A stretch of DNA of 64,000 nt from Candidatus Zhuqueibacterota bacterium (GTDB lineage: Bacteria; Zhuqueibacterota; Zhuqueibacteria; Thermofontimicrobiales; Thiofontviventaceae): positions 1 to 64,000 of the forward strand of contig JAFGOE010000035.1 of NCBI GenBank assembly GCA_016926625.1, given 5' to 3'. The notes beneath the pieces are model-generated. The model ran no database searches. It worked only from the letters and a program-made list of their open reading frames with translations, and was not told the DNA's origin. The position numbers and the translations under genes are program-made. Each line of letters begins with the position of its first letter. Positions within the stretch are counted from its first letter, which is position 1. This document shows positions 1-8,075 of this stretch, in pieces.

Positions 1-954
1 CGCTGGGTCACCCGCGTTGCTGTCGATCCGACCAACGAGGCCGTCGCCTATGTGACGTTCTCAGGCCTTAAGTGGAAATCGCCCCAACCTCATGTGTTCA
101 GGACGACGAACTACGGAGCTACCTGGACCGATATCAGCGGGAATCTTCCGGATGCCCCTGTCAATGTCATCATGGTCGATCCGTTATATACAAATTTGCT
201 CTATCTTGGCAACGATGTCGGTTGCTTCTTCAGCGCCGATTCCGGTTATTCCTGGAACGTTTTGGGACAGGAACTGCCCATCGTGCCGGTCTATAGTCTG
301 GATGTACATAAAACTACGAGGAAATTGGTGATCGGAACACACGGACGGTCCATGTACACGATGGAGCTCGGCGACCTTGTACCGGTCGAACAATCCGTTT
401 TTGAAATCACCTCGATGCAGGGAAGCGTCGTGCTCAAGTGGCAGACCGAATCTGAATTGAACAATTTGGGCTTCTACGTGGAGCATGGAATCGACGGTAT
501 ATATTTCAATGAATTGGCGTTTGTCAAGGGCGCAGGCACGACGGCGATAACACAATCTTACGAATATACACATCATTCCCCGGTAAGCGGTACGAATTAT
601 TATCGACTGCGACAGATCGATCACGACGGTTCACACCGTTACTCCCGAACACTCAGGATCGACGTTAAAACACCAGACGATTACCAATTAGCGCAAAATT
701 ATCCCAATCCCTTCAACGCAACAACGACGATTCAATACCGGATAATTGAATCGGGAGACGTTTCCCTCACCGTAATCAATAATGTTGGACAGGTGGTCAG
801 GAGATTGATCGCCCAGCATCAGCCTGCTGGCAGATATCAAGTCGTTTGGGACGGTCGCGATGACCAGGGCGATGAAGTCGCATCAGGCGTTTACGTGTAT
901 AAGTTGCAGGTCGCAGATTTCGTCGGTTCAAAACGCATGTTATATTTAAAATAA
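1..954 (+). CDS. Secreted BNR/sortilin-type repeat protein with FlgD/Ig-like C-terminal sorting domain (5' truncated)
   Basis: The frame is open from base 1, so the start lies before the window and 317 residues are visible. The first ~110 residues carry BNR/VPS10-like propeller motifs (TTNYGATWTD, SADSGYSWN) closing with GTHGRSMY, as in sialidase- or sortilin-like beta-propellers. A beta-rich module with YYRLRQIDHDG follows. The last ~85 residues are the FlgD/Ig-like domain starting at LAQNYPNPFN and ending in MLYLK, which in FCB bacteria marks cargo exported through the type IX system or anchored at the surface. It is probably an extracellular protein; the enzymatic activity, if any, lies in the missing part. 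Not similar enough to name a substrate. Confidence 0.85.
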   Translation, partial: RWVTRVAVDPTNEAVAYVTFSGLKWKSPQPHVFRTTNYGATWTDISGNLPDAPVNVIMVDPLYTNLLYLGNDVGCFFSADSGYSWNVLGQELPIVPVYSLDVHKTTRKLVIGTHGRSMYTMELGDLVPVEQSVFEITSMQGSVVLKWQTESELNNLGFYVEHGIDGIYFNELAFVKGAGTTAITQSYEYTHHSPVSGTNYYRLRQIDHDGSHRYSRTLRIDVKTPDDYQLAQNYPNPFNATTTIQYRIIESGDVSLTVINNVGQVVRRLIAQHQPAGRYQVVWDGRDDQGDEVASGVYVYKLQVADFVGSKRMLYLK

Positions 955-1021
955 GTATTGGTTTAACAATAACATAGACTATCAAAGCGTTATATGGCAT
1001 AAACAATGTAAAGGAGATGAA

Positions 1022-1447
1022 ATGGAAGATAATACAATCGGGCAAGAGATTAACGCCTATTGTGGTAAATGTAAGACAGATACGATTCATTTGATCACAA
1101 GCATCGAAAATGATAAAATTCTAAAAGTCATGTGTAAACACTGCAATGCCTATCATCAATATAGAGCTCCGAAAGGAACGGTAATAGAGACAAAAGTCAA
1201 GAAAGTAGCACCACCCCCGAAGAAAAAGACAACACGGCGACGCAGAACCAAGGCTGCCCGATTATTGGAAAACTTAGATTTTGATGAAGCGATCGAATAT
1301 AAAATGGATAGAAATTATGAGACAAACATGGCCATCGTGCATAAAATTTTTGGAAACGGAATCGTCCAGAGTGTAATCGATAGACAGAAGATCGAGGTGC
1401 TGTTTCAGGATGGCCCCCGTATCATGGTTCAAAATTATATTCCATGA
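1022..1447 (+). CDS. Small zinc-ribbon protein with UvrD-C-terminal-like (DUF3553-like) tail
   Basis: 141 residues with AAAGGAGATGA immediately upstream of the ATG. The N-terminus has two CxxC pairs (CGKC near residue 14 and CKHC near 38), a four-cysteine zinc ribbon. A Pro/Lys/Arg-rich linker (PPPKKKTTRRRRTK) follows, likely nucleic-acid binding. The C-terminal ~40 residues (HKIFGNGIVQSV, KIEVLFQDG) resemble the Tudor/SH3-like C-terminal domain of UvrD/PcrA helicases, which in PcrA contacts RNA polymerase. I infer a small transcription- or nucleic-acid-associated protein; this is a fold-level guess. It stands alone, facing the convergent histidine kinase gene. Confidence 0.8.
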   Translation: MEDNTIGQEINAYCGKCKTDTIHLITSIENDKILKVMCKHCNAYHQYRAPKGTVIETKVKKVAPPPKKKTTRRRRTKAARLLENLDFDEAIEYKMDRNYETNMAIVHKIFGNGIVQSVIDRQKIEVLFQDGPRIMVQNYIP

Positions 1448-1502
1448 TTTAATATGATGAACGAAGATAAGTAGCAGCAGATACAGTTTAAATGTAAAAT
1501 GA

Positions 1503-4500
1503 TCAAACAGTCCTGTTTTTCGGAATCGTGAAATAGAACGTCGATCCGTAACCAGGTTCAGAGATCACATCGATCATGCCGTTGTGGCTCTCGATGATGC
1601 GTTTGACGATCGGCAAGCCCAGTCCGCTACCCTGAACCTCGGATGAATCGCTTTCTATGGAATAAAACAGGGTAAATATATCGGGAATGAATTCACTGGA
1701 GATCCCGACTCCATTATCGTGTATTTGAAATGTCACGCTCCTCTCATCCTCTTCGAACGTGATCTGGATAACGGCTTGATCTTTACCATGGTCAATATTC
1801 TGGATCGCGTTTTCGAACAATTTCTTGAAAACGATGAGCATACGCTTCTTATCACAATAAAGCATGGGCAAATTTCGGGGAATCTCAATTTTTACTTTAT
1901 TGTCTTCGATATCAAACACGTATTCGCTCATCACCAGATCCAGAATCTTACCCGTATCGACCTCCTCGTAAACATTGGGAGTACGATCGATATTCGAGAG
2001 TTCTGTTAAATCTCGTAAGTAAAATTCCATTCTATCGGCGTAATCACGTATACGATACAGATATTTCTTGTTATCATCGTTCAGCATGGTGCGCATGTCG
2101 TTCATCATAATCGCCGAGAAACCCTGGATCGCATCAATGTATGATTTCAAATTATGGGACATTGAGGAAAGCAACCTATCTAAATCGCGATTGCTGTTCT
2201 CTATTCGTTTCTGCAATGTGTCATATTCTTTCCTGAATATTAGTGTGGACCGTAACAGCGCAAGCTGATTGCAAAGGACTTTAATGAACGTAAATTTATA
2301 TTCATCGACTTTCCCCGGATGGACCATGTAGATATTGACCATGCCTATCAGCGTATCGGAATCCATCAGGGGGACGCCAAGATACGATGAATAATTGAAA
2401 TTCAACAATCCTAATTTCTGTCCCTTACTGCCAACATCCGAAATAAGTATGGCTTCTTTTGATTCGAGTGCTTGCGGAATTACAATTCTCTCCTCAAATT
2501 TATGCATGTCCATCTCATCCGATACCGATTCATCAGCAAACACGTGGTGATCGATCACATTTTTCCTGATCTGAGTGTAAGAACAGAACGCTGGATTTAT
2601 GATCGATCCTATCGCGTTCAGCAGTTCTCTGATCATCGCATTGTGATCTTGAAGCGTATTCAAATGGCTACAGACACGCTCTACATCACGAATGATCTGG
2701 TGATAAAGCCTGATCTCCTGCTCGAGGTTAATTCGATGAATACCTTGTGCGATCAGGGGACAGATCTGTTCGAGGAACAGACGTTGTTCGTTCGAGTACT
2801 GCTCCGGATGCATAGAGGATAAAGTCAATGTGCCCATATACTTTCCACCATGGAGTAACAGGGTGTTCATGGACGACTGTAACTTGTTAGACCATCGCGT
2901 AACAGAATTGATCTTCCCCTTGCCGCTATTGTAATCAGCCGGGATAGTGAGCCAACCGTATGCTTCACCATCAAACGAATGCCAGGCTTCCGGTTCAAAC
3001 AGATCACCATAGGATTTCGAGGCGATCGCGAAGAGGTTATATTTTTCAGGAGAACCGTTAAAGAGCGTCAACATGAATACATCATACGGGTACACCAGCG
3101 TGAAGACATTGGCCATTGTTTCGACGAGTTGCTCCATCGTCTCTGCTGAAGAAGCCGATGCGGCGACATCCTTCATCACATTCATTCGGAGATCGTGTTG
3201 CGTCTGCCGGGCACGATAATGATAATTGTCCATCACCAGGGTCATGATAGAAGCGATCTGATTAATCGCCATGCCGCGATTTTCATCCGCCACTTGTTCA
3301 TCAGCCCAATACATACTCATCAATCCGATAATCTGTCCGTAACTCTTCAACGGGTAGGAGGCAAACGCGCGATAACCCAGATTTTGCGCGATCGGCAACC
3401 ATTCGAAATATTCGGTAGCGGTGAGTACATCTCCATAAAACACAGACTTCCCATGGTCGACGATCGATTGATACGGTCCCTCGGAAATGCTGATGCTGAC
3501 AGGTAAATCGAGGTCTTCATCACCGGAAAACGGGTGCTGCCGAGCGCAGAGAATTTGCGAATCGACCACCCCATCTTTAACCGAGTGAATGATGACGTAT
3601 TTTGCCTGGCACAGTGCCCCTGTATGACAAACTAGCAGTGACAGATCAGCCACCAGGTCGGATGGAGTGAGTTCGGATTTATTGAGCAGCGCCATGTCGT
3701 CGTAAGATATACAGGAGACTCCTGAACCTTGCCCCAGACTATCTTTCTCAGCCAGTTTGGGTTCATAGACGGCAATCAGCAGCGCATCATTTATCCCGGT
3801 AAACGAGGAAAACCTGCAATCGACGAGTATCTCTGTTCCGTTTTGATGGCGTAAACCGAGTTCTTTCACGGACGATACAACGCCGTTCCTGGTCTCTCTG
3901 ATAATCTGACTTATCACATGAGCCGGCATCTTCGGGTGGACATGGCTAAATTTCATACTGCTCAACTGCATCGAAGTGTACCCACTCAGGTGTTCAAATT
4001 TCTGATTGACCTCGTAGATCGATTCAAGATCACGGCTTAAGAGTATAATGGGATCGTTGGAAAGAGTCATTAAAAAATGATATTTATCTTTCCAACTGGC
4101 TACATTTTCTTCCAACTCCTTCACCTCTTGATGCAAATATATACGATCAACAGCCATGGAGACGAGCACTGCAATTTCTTCCAACATTTCCTGATGAATT
4201 TCGCTTAAACTCGGCGATTCATAGCTGCTTGCATGGATGATTGCGATCACCTGTCTGTCATGAAAGATCGGCACGGCCATATCGGATTCGATATCCTCTT
4301 CCATGAACTTGAGATCACCCGGCGTCAATGCTCCTCTGATGGACAGATCGAGCCGCTGCATCGATGCACGGGTGCGGAGTATATCGGTCAATGCGGTTTC
4401 ATTATAATGAACGATGATTTCTTCTCTGATCGGTGCGTCAGAATCGTAAAGAGCGGGTATGAGGTAAAAATAGCGGGACTTCTCATTATTCAAAATAATG

Positions 4501-4646
4501 GAGACGTAATCGCAGGGGATCAAGATTTTGATGTATTGCCTGACTTCAGTCAGTATATCGAGCAGATTCTCTTTGGAAGCAATCAGTTCGGATATCGTAC
4601 TTAAGATAGCCACACTTTTTTGTTCTTGAAGTAATAAGTCACTCAC
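1503..4646 (-). CDS. Cytoplasmic multi-GAF/PAS sensor histidine kinase
   Basis: 1047 residues, GTG start. No signal peptide or membrane segment is visible, so it should sense cytosolic or diffusible signals. Order: GAF-like (~1-170), short coiled coil, PAS (~190-300), three further GAF-like modules (~320-800), dimerisation/phosphoacceptor domain with His831 in SHNLKSY, then HATPase with N box (FENAIQN), G1 (DNGVGI) and G2 (GSGLGLPIV). The H box reads HN rather than the common HE. No response regulator is nearby. It lies 41 bp downstream of a second kinase of the same architecture and both are probably co-transcribed. Kinase assignment is firm; the GAF count is approximate and the ligand unknown. 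Confidence 0.93.
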   Translation of the reverse strand: MSDLLLQEQKSVAILSTISELIASKENLLDILTEVRQYIKILIPCDYVSIILNNEKSRYFYLIPALYDSDAPIREEIIVHYNETALTDILRTRASMQRLDLSIRGALTPGDLKFMEEDIESDMAVPIFHDRQVIAIIHASSYESPSLSEIHQEMLEEIAVLVSMAVDRIYLHQEVKELEENVASWKDKYHFLMTLSNDPIILLSRDLESIYEVNQKFEHLSGYTSMQLSSMKFSHVHPKMPAHVISQIIRETRNGVVSSVKELGLRHQNGTEILVDCRFSSFTGINDALLIAVYEPKLAEKDSLGQGSGVSCISYDDMALLNKSELTPSDLVADLSLLVCHTGALCQAKYVIIHSVKDGVVDSQILCARQHPFSGDEDLDLPVSISISEGPYQSIVDHGKSVFYGDVLTATEYFEWLPIAQNLGYRAFASYPLKSYGQIIGLMSMYWADEQVADENRGMAINQIASIMTLVMDNYHYRARQTQHDLRMNVMKDVAASASSAETMEQLVETMANVFTLVYPYDVFMLTLFNGSPEKYNLFAIASKSYGDLFEPEAWHSFDGEAYGWLTIPADYNSGKGKINSVTRWSNKLQSSMNTLLLHGGKYMGTLTLSSMHPEQYSNEQRLFLEQICPLIAQGIHRINLEQEIRLYHQIIRDVERVCSHLNTLQDHNAMIRELLNAIGSIINPAFCSYTQIRKNVIDHHVFADESVSDEMDMHKFEERIVIPQALESKEAILISDVGSKGQKLGLLNFNYSSYLGVPLMDSDTLIGMVNIYMVHPGKVDEYKFTFIKVLCNQLALLRSTLIFRKEYDTLQKRIENSNRDLDRLLSSMSHNLKSYIDAIQGFSAIMMNDMRTMLNDDNKKYLYRIRDYADRMEFYLRDLTELSNIDRTPNVYEEVDTGKILDLVMSEYVFDIEDNKVKIEIPRNLPMLYCDKKRMLIVFKKLFENAIQNIDHGKDQAVIQITFEEDERSVTFQIHDNGVGISSEFIPDIFTLFYSIESDSSEVQGSGLGLPIVKRIIESHNGMIDVISEPGYGSTFYFTIPKNRTV

Positions 4647-4687
4647 TGGAGTACCTCGATGTTAGGCGGAAAATTAACGCTACCCCC

Positions 4688-7552
4688 TTAATTCATCACA
4701 TATTCCTTCAAAACATTGTTCGTCGGAATCGTAAAATGAATCGCCGTCCCCTTACCCGGTTCAGAGTCGACATAGACCGAGCCATGATGGTTTTCAATAA
4801 TTTTCTTTACGATCGCCAGACCGATGCCCGTTCCATCAATCCCCTTCGATTCACGGGCTCGATAAAACAGGTTGAATATGTAAGGTTGATGTTTTTTATC
4901 GATGCCGATACCGTTATCGGTTACCTGAAAATGGTATTCACCGTTCGCTCTTTCCACATCGATCTCGATACGTGGCTGGTCGACATCTCCCATATATTTG
5001 ATAGAATTAGAGATGATGTTCGTAAATATGACCTTCAATTCATCCCGGTCGAACATCAGCGACGGCAGATTCTGCGGGATTGAGAAATAGATGTCCTTCT
5101 TGTATCCGATGTCATCGATAATCGACTTGAGCAGATCGTTCAAGTCCACATTCTCAGAATTATGCTCTTCATGGTTATACCGGAGGAAGAGAAGCAGATC
5201 ATTGATGATGGCTTCCATCTGTTCAGAATTTTTCAATAATCGTTCCATATAGAACAAGCCTTCCTCATCGAGATTCTCCGAGTACTCCTGCTTCAACAAG
5301 GATAGATATCCTTGCTGTGTGGCTAAGGGGGCCTTCAGATTATGTGACATCTTCAGCAAAAACTGCTCCAGATCTTCATATTTGTTTTCCGAAGTCTTTT
5401 CATTGAGCCTCGATTCGGTGATATCTCGACCAACCCCCAGAAATGCGAGACATTCGTCCTTCTCTTTGATCACCGAAAATTTCCAGGACACAGGGATGAA
5501 GTCACCCGTACTGCTCAACATGTCTGTATTGAGGATCATGCTCTGCTGCTGATTCAGCAATTCCGCTTTTAAATTCGAAAACTGCAACCTGCCGTTCAGC
5601 ATGAGCGAATGGATGCTTTTCCCCACATAGTAACCGTTTTCGTAGCCAAGGTTTTTCTTACCTGCTTCATTGAGAAACATAATTTTGCCGTCCCTATCGG
5701 TAAGTATCATCATATCGGCCGAATGGTCGATGAACTGCTTGTATTTCGAAAGATTTTGTTCGATTTGCTGCACGCGCCTCATTCGCCTGAGAGCATTGGA
5801 TGACAGTTCGAGAACAGTCTCCACAAAAAATACCTCCTGTTCAAGCAGTACGCGTGATTTATCGAAATACAGATAAAGGAGCGCCTCTTTTCGCGATTCA
5901 TCGAATATAGGGAAAATACTCAGCGATCGTAATTCCATCTGTTTCAATTGCTCTGGCGTATAATATTGATAGAGATTTTTCAAAATCAGCGGTTCGCCAT
6001 CATCGATCACGCTTCGAATTTTTTGATTCATCTTCAGCGACAACGCCTGTCGCTCTGAAATATAACTGTCGTTGCCTATGTTCTGAATCAGAGCATACCT
6101 GGCGTCCACTGCCCTTGCCGCAGCCTTGGATGTCAGCCGATAGATATCATCCCTCGTCTGAGCCCCCAGGATCTCAGCCTCGAACGCCTGGAGTTGTTGA
6201 TAAAAACTCAACGATAATAAGGACTGCCGTTGAAGTTCAGCACGCATCAGTGCAATGGCTATCTGATCGCGCACACCTTTTAGAACCTCGACATGATAAT
6301 TTGCATACGCGTTGCGCAGACTGCTGAACAATCCGATTACACCGACAACTCCATCCTCCGTATTCATGTTCACCATAATGGATGACTGAACTTTAAAGTC
6401 AGGATTAGAGTGAATCAGTTTCAAGAACGATTCACCCGTCTTGTTCAGGCTGTCGCCGTCTTCGAGATCTGCGATGTAGTTTTTCAGCTCCCGGGAAACA
6501 CTGCCGTGCAGACTTTGGGTCGCGGTGACATGACCTTTACGAAACGAATAGATCTTAAATTCCGAGCCGATGGGTACACCCATCACAATCGTCAACAGAT
6601 CGAAATCAGCCACATCCTGGAGCGACACGATAATCGAGTCCATCACATTTTGCATCGTGATGTTTGAGTTTATGGTTCTGTTAATTCGATTGATGGTAGC
6701 CAAAACTTCCAATTGTTCCTTAATTCCTCGCTCGCGCTCCCGCACCGACGTCAGGTCGATCAATTGGACAATTTTACCATCCATCGCTGGTAAGTCATCG
6801 ACAATCATCTTGATATATCGTTCTTCATTATTCTTACATAACAGGATATATTCATCTCCATCTTGATTCAAGGATGAATAGACTGATCGCTGCACTCGCG
6901 TGGCGGCGTTACGATGTATCACCAGATCCTCTATGTTCATCCCCTCCTGCAGTTTGAGACTGCTGTATCCGGTTAACTCCTCAAACATCTTATTCGCGCC
7001 AAGAATGTTTCCATCCTGATCCGTTATTGCCGAAGCGATTCTGGAGTGAAGTAATAGATTTCCCGCCTCATTCATACGCTTATTATCTCCGGTTGCTGAA
7101 TTATTCTGCCAGGCGTCACGAATATTTAGATGATAATCGAACAGATGCACTAAATTGAGCGATTCAAACTTACGTTTTAGCTCGCTTCCCTCCTGATATC
7201 TACTCGATAGTAATATGGCCCCATTGCCGACCATTTCATGCGAAAACTGCCTGGTGACGCATGTTTTACTGTACTGAAAGTCTTTTTCAAGGATCGAGTG
7301 CATGCTCGTGACATCATCGTGTAAATTATCGTATGTGATGACATATAAATTACCATCGTAGATGGTAAACGATTTGAACGATGAACCTGGAATAATCATC
7401 GTATGCGGCGTATGATCCGCATTTAATGAACATACATGAACACTTTTGTCCTCATGACTTGTAAACGACAATACACACAAGTCGGCATTCACTTTTTGCT
7501 TAATGTCAAATAGAAAGTGCTTGAAATACGCAGGTAATTGCACGGCATCCAT
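4688..7552 (-). CDS. Cytoplasmic PAS/GAF sensor histidine kinase
   Basis: I place the start at the ATG at 7552 (954 residues) because GGGGGAG lies 4 bases upstream; the frame stays open to 7639 but without a better ribosome site. The N-terminal ~150 residues are unassigned. A PAS domain (~155-270), two GAF-like modules (~275-620) and a second PAS (~625-725) follow, then His737 in SHNLKAP and an HATPase domain with N box (TNIISNSIKY), DNGIGI and GTGIGLAIV. No transmembrane segment is visible. The HNLK H box matches the adjacent kinase, which suggests local duplication of the catalytic half. Orphan: no receiver domain is encoded here. Confidence 0.92.
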   Translation of the reverse strand: MDAVQLPAYFKHFLFDIKQKVNADLCVLSFTSHEDKSVHVCSLNADHTPHTMIIPGSSFKSFTIYDGNLYVITYDNLHDDVTSMHSILEKDFQYSKTCVTRQFSHEMVGNGAILLSSRYQEGSELKRKFESLNLVHLFDYHLNIRDAWQNNSATGDNKRMNEAGNLLLHSRIASAITDQDGNILGANKMFEELTGYSSLKLQEGMNIEDLVIHRNAATRVQRSVYSSLNQDGDEYILLCKNNEERYIKMIVDDLPAMDGKIVQLIDLTSVRERERGIKEQLEVLATINRINRTINSNITMQNVMDSIIVSLQDVADFDLLTIVMGVPIGSEFKIYSFRKGHVTATQSLHGSVSRELKNYIADLEDGDSLNKTGESFLKLIHSNPDFKVQSSIMVNMNTEDGVVGVIGLFSSLRNAYANYHVEVLKGVRDQIAIALMRAELQRQSLLSLSFYQQLQAFEAEILGAQTRDDIYRLTSKAAARAVDARYALIQNIGNDSYISERQALSLKMNQKIRSVIDDGEPLILKNLYQYYTPEQLKQMELRSLSIFPIFDESRKEALLYLYFDKSRVLLEQEVFFVETVLELSSNALRRMRRVQQIEQNLSKYKQFIDHSADMMILTDRDGKIMFLNEAGKKNLGYENGYYVGKSIHSLMLNGRLQFSNLKAELLNQQQSMILNTDMLSSTGDFIPVSWKFSVIKEKDECLAFLGVGRDITESRLNEKTSENKYEDLEQFLLKMSHNLKAPLATQQGYLSLLKQEYSENLDEEGLFYMERLLKNSEQMEAIINDLLLFLRYNHEEHNSENVDLNDLLKSIIDDIGYKKDIYFSIPQNLPSLMFDRDELKVIFTNIISNSIKYMGDVDQPRIEIDVERANGEYHFQVTDNGIGIDKKHQPYIFNLFYRARESKGIDGTGIGLAIVKKIIENHHGSVYVDSEPGKGTAIHFTIPTNNVLKEYVMN

Positions 7553-7870
7553 ATGTCTCCCCCATGATGCTATACCAGTTGCGATACCCAAAGAACCTGA
7601 ATTAATCGATGAAACCGCTAGTCTTATGGATATAAACATAAGTTATTTAGAGATTAAAATCAAGGAAAAAACGCATGTTACCTTTTTTTAATATATTAGA
7701 ACATATTTTAGTGGATCATCGATGTTTTTCGTAGATTGGGAATGGAATCAGGTTCGCGTTTCATTGCGATTGGGACGTTTTTATGGAAAGTATTTTGCCA
7801 GTATCTGTAGAGTAGCAAATCATAGTAGACGCATGATCCTACTTTTGGTCATCTCCATGGTTCGGAGAGA

Positions 7871-7900
7871 AAAGTGCCACACCTTCGTATGGCACTTTTT
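7871..7900. terminator. Hairpin terminator
   Basis: A perfect 9-bp stem AAAGTGCCA (7871-7879) / TGGCACTTT (7890-7898) with a 10-base loop is followed by T residues on the plus strand and by an equivalent T tract on the minus strand. It is compatible with bidirectional termination. It lies beyond the 3' end of the nuclease gene and would separate it from the kinase pair on the minus strand. Confidence 0.6.
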
Positions 7901-7917
7901 CCCGTGACTAGTGGGAT

Positions 7918-8040
7918 TGTATCAAAAGTTAACTTGTAGTGACGAATTTATTCATCAAATACCACCCATTGTATAGAAGGAATAAATTGCTACTACTACT
8001 TGTGGTAAATATCGTGCATTGGGACTTTTAATACAGCCCC
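7918..8040 (+). repeat. MITE/REP-like dispersed repeat, copy A
   Basis: 123 bp that align without gaps to the reverse complement of 13933-14055, with 18 mismatches by hand count (about 85% identity). The core has terminal inverted repeats: TGTATCAAAAGT at 7918-7929 and ACTTTTAATACA at 8024-8035. An internal near-palindrome built on TGACGAATTTATTC resembles REP sequences. It carries no coding capacity. No target-site duplication is evident at either end. Confidence 0.8.
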
Positions 8041-8075
8041 ATCGTAGCAATAAAGTGATGCGAACCCATAGCGCG

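Larger units (their letters stand above)
7553..8075. other. Intergenic region with a hairpin and one copy of a dispersed repeat
   Basis: This gap lies between the start of the second histidine kinase and the 3' end of the nuclease gene, both on the minus strand. It holds a terminator-like hairpin (7871-7898) and the MITE-like repeat copy A (7918-8040). I see no convincing gene here. The frame at 7722-7907 on the plus strand runs through the hairpin and has no ribosome site. Confidence 0.7.

Noticed and set aside
184-624. Open frame of 146 codons on the minus strand opposite the BNR-repeat gene
   Set aside because: The plus-strand frame has clear repeats and a sorting domain; the minus frame has no motif and no ribosome site.
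7722-7907. Plus-strand frame of 61 codons upstream of the nuclease
   Set aside because: It ends in the terminator hairpin, has no ribosome site and no recognisable composition.
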